A DNA stretch of 64,000 nt from Desulfovibrionaceae bacterium (GCA_029011315.1 JAQXLA010000008.1:23427-87426); one strand, 5' to 3'. Shown: positions 38,891 to 47,069, numbered from the stretch's first letter. Numbers and translations: made by a program. The notes: generated from the sequence alone by a model not told the origin.

Positions 38891-39785
38891 ATAGCAAATC
38901 CATGGGCAGACCTGTATAGAAAAAAAAGACTGCGCATATTATGCCAAACGGCACGCTCAGCTGATTTCTGATGAAAATCAGAAAAAAAGTGACGCTGAGG
39001 ATGGCCTCAAAAATCGGGATAGAACAGAGCCACAGGAAGGAGTCCAGACGATCCATGGGAATCAGCTGGTCTGCAAAACGATCATATCCTGTATAAATAA
39101 CTCCGGCACTGAGCACGACGGATAGAGCGCAGAGAATCCACCGGCCTTTGCAGAACAGCAAGGCTGCGAAGATAGTGAGCAATACAATGAAAGCGTAGTG
39201 AGGTTCATAGGTTTTTTGAAAATCCCTGATCAGGGATTTTTCATTTACAATCCACATTTCAGATAAAATGGTTGGGATATGGCAGAGAATCCATATCAGG
39301 CAGACAGGCAGAATCTTACGCCACATGCCTGCCCAGGGAGCCATGATGATATAATACAGCGGACCAAACAGCGCCGCCGGCAGATTAAAAAGCCTGTGAG
39401 GAGGCATTGGAGGATTAAATTCCGGAACACCCATTCTGCTGCGCACGAAATGATATTCCTCCATCCAGTCAAAGCGCCCGGGCTTGCTTTTTTGAGGATT
39501 CTGAGGCGGATTATCCGGTTCCAGCGGATCCTGTTCCTGATTTGCTTCCCTCATTGGAGAAGGTTCTTGTTTCGCATCCGCATGTACGGACAAACCGGCT
39601 TCATGCGTGGCTATCGGCCGCTCTTCTTGCGGATCTGAAGACTCAGCAGACAGATCCGATTCGTCGTGACGATCTGGGGAAAGCTCTTCAGCAGGAGAGT
39701 CATCAATTTCCGAGAAAGTATCTTCGCCGAAAAGCTTCCGATCCAGAATGCGGGAGGCTTTTTGTTCGGAATCAGTCTTGTTCAT
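38790..39785 (-). CDS. Unrecognised membrane protein with acidic disordered N-terminus
   Basis: 331 residues. Residues 1-100 are highly charged and Pro/Glu/Asp-rich, likely disordered. A cytosolic segment (residues 101-135, with PPMPPHRLFNLPAALFGPLYY) and about six hydrophobic helices follow. The FGPLYY-type turn resembles DUF2628-like small membrane proteins, but the match is too weak to name. It overlaps the radical SAM gene at its 3' end and a 68-residue membrane gene at its 5' end. Confidence 0.65.
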   Translation of the reverse strand: MNKTDSEQKASRILDRKLFGEDTFSEIDDSPAEELSPDRHDESDLSAESSDPQEERPIATHEAGLSVHADAKQEPSPMREANQEQDPLEPDNPPQNPQKSKPGRFDWMEEYHFVRSRMGVPEFNPPMPPHRLFNLPAALFGPLYYIIMAPWAGMWRKILPVCLIWILCHIPTILSEMWIVNEKSLIRDFQKTYEPHYAFIVLLTIFAALLFCKGRWILCALSVVLSAGVIYTGYDRFADQLIPMDRLDSFLWLCSIPIFEAILSVTFFLIFIRNQLSVPFGIICAVFFFYTGLPMDLLFTSIPGAALSILFGLMASWDNYRGRVLHQKFWW

Positions 39786-39978
39786 CGTGTTTCTCCGTCA
39801 TGCGCGCTGCGGGTTTTTTGTTCTGCCTTAGGCTCAGCGTCAGTCCCGCTAAAAATCCTGCGGCCATTCCCAGTCCAAAGGATTTTGGCAGACTGTCGGA
39901 AAATCCAGCAAGGGCGGCAAGAATGCCTACAGATCCGCCGATAAGGATGCCTCGGGATATAAGCGTCGCTCCGGACAT
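39772..39978 (-). CDS. Small two-helix membrane protein
   Basis: 68 residues with two glycine/alanine-rich hydrophobic segments (about residues 8-26 and 33-49) and a charged C-terminal tail. Its end overlaps the start of the downstream membrane gene by 14 nt, so the two are probably coupled. TACTCCT on the plus strand gives AGGAGTA 5 nt ahead of its ATG on the minus strand. No family recognised. Confidence 0.6.
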   Translation of the reverse strand: MSGATLISRGILIGGSVGILAALAGFSDSLPKSFGLGMAAGFLAGLTLSLRQNKKPAARMTEKHDEQD

Positions 39979-40212
39979 GGATTACTCCTGAAAAATTGTT
40001 TTGATTGAACCAATAAAAAATAAGAATTGTGAAAAAAGTATAAGACGATGCCGTATCTGTGGCAAGAGAACCTGTGTATGCAAAGCTTTTCCTATAGAGC
40101 GTTTGGGAGTCCTGACAGCCCAGACGAAGTTTCCAGACTGGACAAAGGGGGGGTTTCAGGCTATTTTTTTCAATTCAGAATATTTAAAATATTATTTGGG
40201 AGGATATGGATT

Positions 40213-40329
40213 ATGGCTCACAAAAAAGTGGAACGTGCGAAGGAATTGCAGCGTCGTCGTCATCGCCGTGCACAGCGTCTGAAGGAACGCGTGCATGAAG
40301 CTCAGGCTGCCAAGAAAAACAGCAAGTAG
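40213..40329 (+). CDS. Short highly basic protein (38 residues)
   Basis: MAHKKVERAKELQRRRHRRA begins a 38-residue protein composed mostly of Lys, Arg, Gln, Glu and Ala, which should form one long amphipathic helix. GGGAGG lies 9 nt ahead of the ATG. It could bind RNA or the ribosome, but that is inference from composition. It is followed by two zinc-ribbon genes on the same strand. Confidence 0.7.
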   Translation: MAHKKVERAKELQRRRHRRAQRLKERVHEAQAAKKNSK

Positions 40330-40416
40330 TTTTGGCCTGTAAGGGGCAGCGGCAGGAACCGGATTTCCCGTCGCTGTCTTCCTGTTTTTTGCCTTGTGTC
40401 CTGAGGAGATCCTTAA

Positions 40417-40656
40417 ATGCCTATCTATGAATTTCGCTGCACCAGATGCGGCAAGGTTTTTGAAGAGCTTCAGATTCGTTCTGACGCAGAGTCTCCGGTT
40501 TGTCCGGAATGCGGCGGCGCTTCGGAATCCGTGATGTCTCAAACCTCTTATATTCCTTTCTGTGGCCGTCCGGTTCCCGTGCACAAGTCGCCGGCTGATC
40601 AGTCCTCAGCACCGAAGCAGGAAACCGCTCCGACAGACAAACCGAAAGCTCGGTAA
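40417..40656 (+). CDS. FmdB-type zinc ribbon protein (first copy)
   Basis: 79 residues. The N-terminal MPIYEFRCTRCGKVFEE, with CxxC, and CPECGG form the FmdB/CxxC_CxxC_SSSS zinc ribbon. The tail is Pro/Lys-rich and disordered. Its biological role is unknown. GAGGAG precedes the start. The next gene is a diverged paralogue 18 nt away. Confidence 0.85.
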   Translation: MPIYEFRCTRCGKVFEELQIRSDAESPVCPECGGASESVMSQTSYIPFCGRPVPVHKSPADQSSAPKQETAPTDKPKAR

Positions 40657-40674
40657 CTACGGAGAATCGTTTTC

Positions 40675-41031
40675 ATGCCTATTTATGAATACTGCTGCAG
40701 AAATTGCGGCAAAACGTTTGAGGAATGGGGGCAGCATTTCGATTCGCCCTCTGAGGAAACCTGCCCGGAATGCGGCGGTGTTGCGGAACGTATTATTTCC
40801 CAAACGACCTTCAAACTTGAAGGCACTGGCTGGTATTCTACAGATTATGCTCATCACGCCGGGCCGACGCCGGAAAAAACTAAGGCCGACGGTCTGCCAG
40901 CCGGAGTAGAAAAAAAGACGGCTGGGAAAAAAACGGCGAAACCCGCCCAGTCTGCTGATGCCCGTGCTGCGGATAAAGCTGCGGAGCTTGAGGCAAAGAG
41001 ATCTCAGCCTCCGAGTAAAGCCCGTGCTTAG
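40675..41031 (+). CDS. FmdB-type zinc ribbon protein (second copy)
   Basis: 118 residues. MPIYEYCCRNCGKTFEEW and CPECGGVAERIISQTTFKLEG repeat the zinc ribbon of the preceding gene, followed by a longer Lys/Ala-rich tail. The two genes are an apparent tandem duplication that has diverged mostly in the tails. A terminator follows. Confidence 0.85.
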   Translation: MPIYEYCCRNCGKTFEEWGQHFDSPSEETCPECGGVAERIISQTTFKLEGTGWYSTDYAHHAGPTPEKTKADGLPAGVEKKTAGKKTAKPAQSADARAADKAAELEAKRSQPPSKARA

Positions 41032-41099
41032 TCATTGCCGAGGCAGTGCCGGCCGGAAGGCCGGCGGCCAAGGTCACTTTTCCAAGACGGATATGTAGC

Positions 41100-41121
41100 G
41101 GGAGCCTCGGCTCCCTTTTTT
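41100..41121 (+). terminator. Intrinsic terminator after the zinc-ribbon genes
   Basis: GGGAGC (41100-41105), CTCG tetraloop, GCTCCC (41110-41115), then six T. It is compact and strong, and separates the zinc-ribbon genes from purB. Confidence 0.9.
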
Positions 41122-41152
41122 ATCGAAATATTATTGTTCGGAGTTTTCTGTT

Positions 41153-42460
41153 ATGATTGAACGCTATACCCGGCCCCAAATGGGAAAAATTTGGACTCTG
41201 GAAAATCGGTATCGCTGCTGGCTTCGGGCTGAAATAGCCGTATGTGAAGCATGGAATGCCAAAGGCATGATCCCTGATGCCGATTTGAATGAAATCCGTG
41301 AAAAAGCTGAAATTGATGTTGATCGTATCCTCGAAATTGAAGAAACGACTCGACATGACATTATTGCGTTTCTGACTTCTCTTGAAGAAAAGATCGGTCC
41401 CGCATCACGGTTTATCCATCTTGGCTGTACCTCTTCCGATATCGTGGATACGGCTGGAGCTTTGCAGATGGTGGAAGCCGGCAATCTGATACTCGAAGGT
41501 TTTGACCGGCTGCTTGGAACCCTGAAAACGCTGGCACTTAAGCACAAGGGGCTGCTGTGCATGGGACGTACCCACGGCATTCATGCGGAACCGACAAGCT
41601 TCGCTTTGAAAATGGCGACGTTTTATGCGGAAATACAGCGGAATAAACAACGTTTTGCCGCGGCTCTTGAGGGGGTTCGCGTTGGAAAGTTTTCCGGAGC
41701 TGTGGGAACCTATCTTTTCCTGACTCCGGATATTGAGGCTGATGCGTGCAGCCGGCTGGGTCTGAAGCCTGACACGATTTCTACGCAGGTGATTCAGCGA
41801 GATCGCCATGCCGCATATTTTACAGCTTTGGCTGTAGCCGCCGGAAGCATTGAACGGCTTTGTGTGGAGCTTCGTCATCTTCAGAGAACCGAGGTGCATG
41901 AAGTGGAAGAGGGATTCAGTAAGGGACAGAAGGGATCTTCCGCCATGCCGCATAAGAAAAATCCCATTTCTGCGGAAAACATGACAGGCCTTGCCCGCAT
42001 TATCCGATCCAATTCCATTGCGGCGATGGAAAATCAGGCTCTGTGGCATGAGCGTGACATCAGCCATTCTTCCGTTGAGCGCATCGTGATGCCCGACAGC
42101 ACGATTCTGATGGATTACATTCTGCATCGTCTGTCCGGCGTGCTGGAAAATCTGCGTGTGCTTCCGGAAAATATGGCGCGTAATATTGATGCTTCTTTTG
42201 GTCTGTATACGTCTCAGCGCGTGCTTACCGCTCTTGTCGAGTCCGGAATGCCCCGTCAGGAAGCCTATGTTCTCGTGCAGCGTAATGCCATGACAAGCTG
42301 GGAGACGAGGCAGCTGTTCCCGGATTTGATTCGCCAGGATGCGGATATCGCAAAGCATCTTGACGCGCAGGCTCTTGATGCGTTGTTCGACAGCTCTTTT
42401 TATCTGAAACATGAGGATGAGCTGCTGGATCGTGTGTTTTCTGAGGGAGCGGCATCATGA
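41153..42460 (+). CDS. purB: Adenylosuccinate lyase
   Basis: 435 residues. It is a fumarase-superfamily enzyme with HLGCTSSDIVDTA (near residue 85), GRTHGIHAEPTSF (catalytic His near 140) and the signature loop GSSAMPHKKNPISAEN near residue 262. It catalyses two steps of purine synthesis, SAICAR to AICAR and adenylosuccinate to AMP. It overlaps pyrE by 4 nt (ATGA). Confidence 0.97.
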   Translation: MIERYTRPQMGKIWTLENRYRCWLRAEIAVCEAWNAKGMIPDADLNEIREKAEIDVDRILEIEETTRHDIIAFLTSLEEKIGPASRFIHLGCTSSDIVDTAGALQMVEAGNLILEGFDRLLGTLKTLALKHKGLLCMGRTHGIHAEPTSFALKMATFYAEIQRNKQRFAAALEGVRVGKFSGAVGTYLFLTPDIEADACSRLGLKPDTISTQVIQRDRHAAYFTALAVAAGSIERLCVELRHLQRTEVHEVEEGFSKGQKGSSAMPHKKNPISAENMTGLARIIRSNSIAAMENQALWHERDISHSSVERIVMPDSTILMDYILHRLSGVLENLRVLPENMARNIDASFGLYTSQRVLTALVESGMPRQEAYVLVQRNAMTSWETRQLFPDLIRQDADIAKHLDAQALDALFDSSFYLKHEDELLDRVFSEGAAS

Positions 42461-43026
42461 CAGATACTCTGGAATTGAAAAAACGCCTGGCCCGGATTCT
42501 GGTGGAAAAATCCTACAGAGAAGGAGACTTCATTCTCGCTTCAGGCCGGAAGAGTGATTATTATTTTGACTGCCGCCAGACAGCGTTGCATCCGGAAGGA
42601 TCATGGCTCATTGGCTCGCTGTTCAATGAACTGCTGAAAGATGTTCCTGTTGTCGGAGTCGGCGGCATGACTATGGGAGCTGATCCGCTTATTTCTGCGA
42701 CGACGGTCATTTCCCATGAAGTCGGCAGACCTTTGGCCGGGCTGATCGTGCGCAAGGAAGCCAAAGGGCATGGTACGAGTCAATTTGTTGAAGGCCTTGC
42801 CAACTTCAAGCCCGGGGATTCGGTAGCGATGCTTGAGGATGTGGTGACGACGGGAGGTTCGCTTCTTAAAGCCTGCGAAAGGGTGAAGGCTGCCGGCCTG
42901 AACGTGACAGCCGTGTGCTGTGTGCTCGACAGAGGTGAAGGCGGCCGTGAAATCATCCGTGAAGCGGGCTATGAGCTGCGATCCCTCTTTACTCGTCCGG
43001 AACTGGTTGCTCTGTCAAAAATGTAA
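42457..43026 (+). CDS. pyrE: Orotate phosphoribosyltransferase
   Basis: 189 residues. It shows ASGRKSDYYFDCR near residue 28 and the PRPP-binding loop MLEDVVTTGGSLLKACE near residue 125. It converts orotate and PRPP to OMP in pyrimidine synthesis. It is translationally coupled to purB, joining purine and pyrimidine steps in one transcript. Confidence 0.96.
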   Translation: MTDTLELKKRLARILVEKSYREGDFILASGRKSDYYFDCRQTALHPEGSWLIGSLFNELLKDVPVVGVGGMTMGADPLISATTVISHEVGRPLAGLIVRKEAKGHGTSQFVEGLANFKPGDSVAMLEDVVTTGGSLLKACERVKAAGLNVTAVCCVLDRGEGGREIIREAGYELRSLFTRPELVALSKM

Positions 43027-43037
43027 CGGAGATATGC

Positions 43038-44366
43038 ATGACGGCTGCTTTTGTTCTCACAATAGTCGTTGGATTGATCTGCGCTTTGGGTCTTGTACGC
43101 TGTTTTTCAGGCAACAGGGAAGAAACGTGGAGTTTCGGCGGATCCTTCTTTTGCGGCGCAGCATCAATTTTTGCCCTTGCCTATATGGCGCATTCAGAGT
43201 TGACAGCCCTGTTCTGGGCCTTGGGGGCTGCCTTTGGCTTTCTGCTTCAATCCCGTGTTCTGGTACAGGGAGTCAGAGAATCCCGTCTTCATGCCTTTTC
43301 TGATTTGATTCGTCATTATGTGGCGGAAGGAGATGGCTCTCCGGCTCTGATGAGCAGCGTGCTGATCCTGGTTCGAATCGGCGTTCTGTCGGCTCAGATT
43401 TTGGGATTGATGCTGATTTTTGAAACACAGGCGGATTTGTCGCCAGTTTCCTCGCTGATTTGGGGAACATTGCTGATTCTCTGCTGCGCCATGGTTGGCG
43501 GAGGGGGAACCGGACGTCTGGGTACGACAGCAGCAGCCGTCTGCTCTTTCTGTTTTTTTGTTTTGGTTCTTGCTTTTTCCCCGGAAGATCTGCCTTCGTT
43601 TCAGTCATTCTGTGAATCAGTCATGAGCACAGAGGCGAATGGAATGCAGGTCGCCGGAACAATTTTTCTTGGCTGCGCATTTTCTTTCTACCCGCCTCTT
43701 GCTGCGCCTGTTCTGAATGTCAGAAGCAAAAGCCGGGCGGCTGTTTTAGTGCTTTGCGTTGGGCTGATCGCGTCCGCGTTCCTGATTTTGGAAGGGCTTG
43801 CAGTCTTTGGTTATGCTGAAATGATCCCCGAAGGGGCTTCAGCTGGGCAGGTATTGAACGCTTTACTTGGCGTTATGCCCGAACATTTTCAGCTGATTGC
43901 GATTTTGCTCATCGGAGTATCCTCGACTTTATGGGGTGCGGCTTGCCTTCGTGGGGGGGGCGAAGCCTTTTGCAGAGATATTCTTCCCGGACGAGAGGCT
44001 TTTCGCTGGCCTGTCATGCTGCTGCTCAGTGTGACTTCAGCATTCCTGACGTTTTCCGTTGCCGGGGGCATGGATGCTCTGCTGTATAGCTGCGGATTAT
44101 ATTCCTGCGGTGTTGCGATGCCCCTGATGCTGTGCATGAGACGGTACGGACGTGTCAGTGGAAGCCGTGCCTTTCAGGGCGTCATTTACGGATCGGCAAT
44201 GAGTATACTTGCCATTTGCGTCCATGAATTTTACTGGAATTATCTGGCTCTTTTCTGTGTTCTGCTTATGACGATGGTTCGTGAGAAGATCGAAGATCCG
44301 AAGAAAGCCGGGAAAATGCGTCCGACCTGGATGGTCTTCCGCGGAAGATGGGGCGGTCCAAGATAG
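43038..44366 (+). CDS. Unrecognised polytopic membrane protein
   Basis: 442 residues with about 12 hydrophobic segments spread over the whole length and a charged tail (KIEDPKKAGKMRPTW). Size and topology recall sodium:solute symporters or other LeuT-fold carriers, but no diagnostic motif was seen (GGGGTGRLGTTAA is the most distinctive glycine-rich stretch). It lies 11 nt after pyrE, probably in the same operon. Its 3' end (44302-44340) is repeated downstream of the first tRNA-Met. Confidence 0.6.
   Translation: MTAAFVLTIVVGLICALGLVRCFSGNREETWSFGGSFFCGAASIFALAYMAHSELTALFWALGAAFGFLLQSRVLVQGVRESRLHAFSDLIRHYVAEGDGSPALMSSVLILVRIGVLSAQILGLMLIFETQADLSPVSSLIWGTLLILCCAMVGGGGTGRLGTTAAAVCSFCFFVLVLAFSPEDLPSFQSFCESVMSTEANGMQVAGTIFLGCAFSFYPPLAAPVLNVRSKSRAAVLVLCVGLIASAFLILEGLAVFGYAEMIPEGASAGQVLNALLGVMPEHFQLIAILLIGVSSTLWGAACLRGGGEAFCRDILPGREAFRWPVMLLLSVTSAFLTFSVAGGMDALLYSCGLYSCGVAMPLMLCMRRYGRVSGSRAFQGVIYGSAMSILAICVHEFYWNYLALFCVLLMTMVREKIEDPKKAGKMRPTWMVFRGRWGGPR
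44302..44340. repeat. 39-bp direct repeat, copy 1 (within membrane gene 3' end)
   Basis: This segment encodes KKAGKMRPTWMVF near the end of the preceding gene. It reappears at 44545-44583 with two mismatches, where it is no longer part of a gene. The second copy is a scar of a tandem duplication that also copied the tRNA-Met locus. Confidence 0.9.
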
Positions 44367-44383
44367 GCTTTTTCAAAAAAAGC

Positions 44384-44410
44384 TTGCGTTTCGTGAGAAA
44401 AGCGTATAAA
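44384..44410 (+). promoter_or_regulatory. Promoter of tRNA-Met copy 1
   Basis: TTGCGT (44384-44389) and TATAAA (44405-44410) are separated by 15 nt, ending 9 nt before the tRNA. The identical arrangement precedes copy 2 (45863-45889). The spacer is slightly short. Confidence 0.55.
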
Positions 44411-44419
44411 TCAGACGAC

Positions 44420-44496
44420 GGCAAGGTAGCTCAGTTGGTCAGAGCATACGGTTCATACCCGTAGTGTCGAGAGTTCAAATCTCCCCCTTGCTACCA
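44420..44496 (+). tRNA. tRNA-Met(CAT), elongator type, copy 1
   Basis: 77 nt including encoded CCA. A seven-bp acceptor (GGCAAGG with CCTTGCT, G1-U72 wobble), D stem GCTC/GAGC, anticodon stem TACGG/CCGTA with loop TTCATAC (anticodon CAT) and a TTCAAAT T-loop are all present. The absence of the C1-A72 mismatch and the acceptor sequence favour the elongator over the initiator. The T stem has one A-C mismatch, shared by both copies. Confidence 0.93.
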
Positions 44497-44509
44497 TAAT
44501 GTATCTTCA

Positions 44510-44537
44510 GGGACAGCTTTAGAGGCTGTCCCTTTTT
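44510..44537 (+). terminator. Terminator of tRNA-Met copy 1
   Basis: GGGACAGC (44510-44517) and GCTGTCCC (44525-44532) with a 7-nt loop and a following T-run. Confidence 0.88.
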
Positions 44538-44544
44538 CTTTTTT

Positions 44545-44583
44545 AGAAAGCCGGGAAAATGCGTTCGACCTGGATGGCCTTCC
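44545..44583. repeat. 39-bp direct repeat, copy 2 (gene fragment scar)
   Basis: It repeats 44302-44340 with two mismatches. The homology stops abruptly at 44583, where AT-rich DNA begins. This marks the left end of the insert. Confidence 0.9.
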
Positions 44584-44591
44584 ATAGTATA

Positions 44592-44979
44592 TCAATCTAG
44601 ATATGGTTTAAGATAGTTATTAAAATGCTCAATTAACTCTTTATCAGACATTTGAGGTCTCCACATGAAAAAATTTTTGTCATAGTTATCAAACCAAAAT
44701 GAAATTTCTCGATTTCGTTTTGGGTCTCTGGTTATATCTCCTTCAAGATTTTTTCATTAAGCCGGGGGTAAATAATTTGCACATTCTTTCATGGGCATTA
44801 CCGCGTCCAGCACTAGGAGTTTTACCTTCTATCCAACCATCTTGTCTTTTGATTTCACCAAAAAGTATTTTCCCGGTTCTTATATTTTTAATAGAAAAAT
44901 CTGGTGAAACTCCCCATCCACGATTTTGAGCATTTTTCATAATCTCTTCACTTGGATTAAAAATTTCAGATAAGGATAA
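44592..44979 (-). pseudogene. Broken type II restriction endonuclease, R.MunI-like
   Basis: Two fragments in different frames. The first (44979 down to a stop at 44743) reads LSEIFNP, WGVSPDFSIKN, ILFGEIKRQDGWIEGK and AGRGNAHERMCKLFTPG. The Asp of SPDF, the Glu of GEIK and the Lys two residues on have spacing +15 and +17, exactly as D83, E98 and K100 of R.MunI (CAATTG). The second fragment (44744 to the stop at 44592), shifted in frame, reads EGDITRDPKRNREI, FFMWRP and ends KPYLD, like the MunI C-terminus. About 70 N-terminal residues and about 20 internal residues of the roughly 200-residue family are missing. The call rests on remembered sequence and the catalytic spacing. Confidence 0.8.
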
Positions 44980-44984
44980 TTATT

Positions 44985-45702
44985 TTGGAAAATATTACGG
45001 CTTATTCTTTGTATAATGTACAACAAAAAGAAAGAAGAAAGGTTAATCCATTAGAAGACATTTATCCAAAATTACCAAATAAAAAATATCAAGTCATATA
45101 TGCTGATCCACCTTGGGATTATGGAGGTAAAATGCAATATGATAAATCTACAATAAAAAATGAAAATATTGGTTTTGAAAAAAAAGATTTTTCTCAGTTC
45201 AGCAGAATTTAAATATCCGACTTTAAAATTAAAACAGCTTAAAGAATTAAATATTAGTTCGATAGCAGAAGATGATTGCATTCTTTTTATGTGGACAACA
45301 GGACCACAAATGGCTAATTCTATTGAATTAGGTAAGGCATGGGGTTTTGAATATAAAACAATAGCATTTGTATGGGATAAAATGGTGCATAATCCCGGAA
45401 GATATACATTAAGCCAAACTGAATTTGTACTTGCATTTAAACGTGGAAAATTTCCACAGCCTCGTGGCGCAAGAAATATAAAACAAATGGTTCAAGTTCA
45501 TCGTGGCTTGCATAGTGTTAAACCAAAAGAAGTAATTTTATGAATAACACAAATGTTTCCAGAGCAAGCAAAAATTGAATTGTTTGCTAGAAATAATTAT
45601 ATTGGTTGGGATAATTGGGGTCTTGAGATACCAAATAGCAAAATTGAAATAACGTCTAATTTAGAAAAAAGAATGTTAAGCCAGCAAATATTAATAAAGT
45701 AG
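44985..45702 (+). pseudogene. Broken MT-A70-type DNA adenine methyltransferase (M.MunI-like)
   Basis: From a TTG at 44985 it reads NPLEDIYPKLP and YQVIYADPPWDYGGK; DPPW is the catalytic motif of MT-A70 N6-adenine methyltransferases. The frame then shifts by one at or near the run of eight A (about 45178-45185) and continues as SSAEFKYPTLKLKQLKEL, DDCILFMWTTGPQ, KTIAFVWDK and QPRGARNIKQMVQV. It is interrupted by an in-frame TGA at 45541-45543, then resumes as MFPEQAKIELFARNNYIGW to a TAG at 45702. One indel and one nonsense codon make it inactive unless the frameshift is a sequencing error. It is divergent from the endonuclease remnant. Confidence 0.85.
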
Positions 45703-45898
45703 CTTTTGCGTTTATTAAAGAAGTAAAAAAAACAGCCTATCTACCTTGAAAATTTGTCAGATGGGTTATTTTTAATAAGAGCTATTCTTAATTTGAACTC
45801 AATAAAATATGTAAACTCTTTTTAGATTTACCAACACGAAACTACAATTCAGCAAAAAAAGCTTGCGTTTCGTGAGAAAAGCGTATAAAACAGACGAC

Positions 45899-45975
45899 GG
45901 CAAGGTAGCTCAGTTGGTCAGAGCATACGGTTCATACCCGTAGTGTCGAGAGTTCAAATCTCCCCCTTGCTACCA
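45899..45975 (+). tRNA. tRNA-Met(CAT), elongator type, copy 2
   Basis: Identical in sequence to the copy at 44420-44496, with the same promoter (TTGCGT at 45863-45868 and TATAAA at 45884-45889) and terminator. Both look functional. Confidence 0.93.
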
Positions 45976-45988
45976 TAATGTATCTTCA

Positions 45989-46017
45989 GGGACAGCTTTA
46001 AAGGCTGTCCCTTTTTT
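45989..46017 (+). terminator. Terminator of tRNA-Met copy 2
   Basis: GGGACAGC (45989-45996) and GCTGTCCC (46004-46011) followed by six T. Confidence 0.88.
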
Positions 46018-46067
46018 CTTTAGACTGTCCGAATGGAAGTTTCTCCTGAGTCCGGAAAACTGAAAAG

Positions 46068-46097
46068 TCTTGCCTTTTTGCGTTTCCTGTTTCAGAG
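46068..46097. repeat. 30-bp interspersed repeat, copy 1
   Basis: The sequence TCTTGCCTTTTTGCG and the following 15 bases recur at 50764-50793 with two mismatches. Here it lies 111 nt upstream of the hypothetical gene start, after the tRNA terminator. Confidence 0.6.
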
Positions 46098-46207
46098 TGA
46101 AACTTCAGCAACCCGAAAAAGGCCTGTGGCGTCGGGCTTTCCGCATTCGGGAAACCATGACGCAGATTCGGGGTGTTTCCAACCTTATTAACCATCAGGA
46201 ATGCCGG

Positions 46208-47035
46208 ATGAGCACGTTTGTCGAAGGGCTGGGCGATGCCTGGCGCACGTTATTTGACGATCCGAAGCAGCATATTGATAATGTTATAGCTCAGATTCTT
46301 GCTGAAGGCGGAAGCCGTGACTGCTGGAAAAGGATGTATGATGATGGAACGGAAAAGCTGGTGATGGCATGGCCTGCCGAATCTGCCTTCCGTCTGGGCG
46401 CGGTCATGAAGGCTGAAGGCGGCCGGCACTATCGTCCCGTTTCCTGCTTCCCATTGCTTGAAGGCCTGCCAAATGACATGACGGTTGAATCCGTCTATCC
46501 CTGGACAAGCGGAGCTGAAGCATACGTATCAGCCCGCTGTAATGAAAATGCGGAACCCCTGCAATTTTATACGCCGTTTTTTTTCAGAGATGAGAGTTGC
46601 TTGACAGAGGGCGTCCGACATACATTTCTGGTTGCAGGCCTCGCTTACGGTGTGCGGCGAGCTCTTTTGGATGATTTGACGATTACTGAAGGGGCTCAGT
46701 ATGAAGAATTTGCCAGTAAATGGCTGGAGCATAATCCGGGAAAAAACCGCCTTGATGTGCCTCAATTGACGGTTTCGCTTCGGGGATCCCGAATTTTGAG
46801 TGCCTCGGATAGAGTGGGAGAATATCAGGTTCGTGTTCCAGTGACTTCGGTAGAGCCCATAAAGATGGGTGAGGATACCGTTTATATGATGATAGTCGAA
46901 TTCGGTCTGAATACGCCCAATCCTCTCCGTATCCCTCTGTACGCGACGGATCGCGTCTGTTTGCGGGGATATGTGCCTCAGGCAGGTGATGAGATCGATG
47001 CGATTGTCTGGCTGCAGGGTCGTATTACGGACTGA
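46208..47035 (+). CDS. Conserved-looking hypothetical protein
   Basis: 275 residues from the ATG at 46208, which has AGGA at proper spacing; a longer in-frame opening to 46070 overlaps nothing but lacks support. It is soluble, with mixed alpha/beta composition and no signal peptide. The C-terminal segment ([22 protein letters not shown]) looks like an OB- or beta-barrel-like end. No family was recognised. It lies 34 nt upstream of ilvD on the same strand and may be cotranscribed. Confidence 0.7.
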   Translation: MSTFVEGLGDAWRTLFDDPKQHIDNVIAQILAEGGSRDCWKRMYDDGTEKLVMAWPAESAFRLGAVMKAEGGRHYRPVSCFPLLEGLPNDMTVESVYPWTSGAEAYVSARCNENAEPLQFYTPFFFRDESCLTEGVRHTFLVAGLAYGVRRALLDDLTITEGAQYEEFASKWLEHNPGKNRLDVPQLTVSLRGSRILSASDRVGEYQVRVPVTSVEPIKMGEDTVYMMIVEFGLNTPNPLRIPLYATDRVCLRGYVPQAGDEIDAIVWLQGRITD

Positions 47036-47069
47036 GAGCCGGTATAAGATTTGGAGGAGTTGCAGAACA

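Larger units (their letters stand above)
44374..44537. repeat. ~164-bp direct repeat, copy 1 (promoter, tRNA-Met, terminator)
   Basis: It starts at CAAAAAAAGCTTGCG, runs through the complete tRNA-Met and ends in the terminator T-run. It is repeated at 45853-46017 with two substitutions noticed by eye. The repeats flank the AT-rich insert. Confidence 0.92.
44584..45852. mobile_element. AT-rich insert carrying a decayed MunI-like restriction-modification system
   Basis: About 1.27 kb of strikingly AT-rich DNA (13 G/C in the 60 bases 45121-45180) between two copies of the tRNA-Met locus. It holds a broken endonuclease gene (minus) and a broken methyltransferase gene (plus), head to head. No transposase, integrase or terminal inverted repeat was seen. 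The left boundary is the end of the 39-bp scar; the right boundary is the start of the second long repeat. The tail 45703-45852 shows no gene. Confidence 0.8.
45853..46017. repeat. ~164-bp direct repeat, copy 2 (promoter, tRNA-Met, terminator)
   Basis: Second copy of 44374-44537, with T-to-A at the base after TATAAA and G-to-A in the terminator loop. It marks the right edge of the insert. Confidence 0.92.

Noticed and set aside
40001..40282. Open frame with a cysteine-rich CRICGKRTCVCK stretch
   Set aside because: It starts at a TTG without a ribosome site, runs through the Shine-Dalgarno and start of the 38-residue gene in another frame, and loses any pattern after the cysteines.
45541..45543. 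TGA as a selenocysteine codon in the methyltransferase
   Set aside because: No SECIS-like hairpin was recognised directly downstream, the position is not a catalytic cysteine in MT-A70 enzymes, and the gene also carries a frameshift. A nonsense mutation, for example from CGA, is simpler.
44420..45975. Integrative element at a tRNA attachment site
   Set aside because: No integrase is present and the repeat includes the promoter and the whole tRNA, plus a scar of the upstream gene. Tandem duplication explains this better than site-specific integration.
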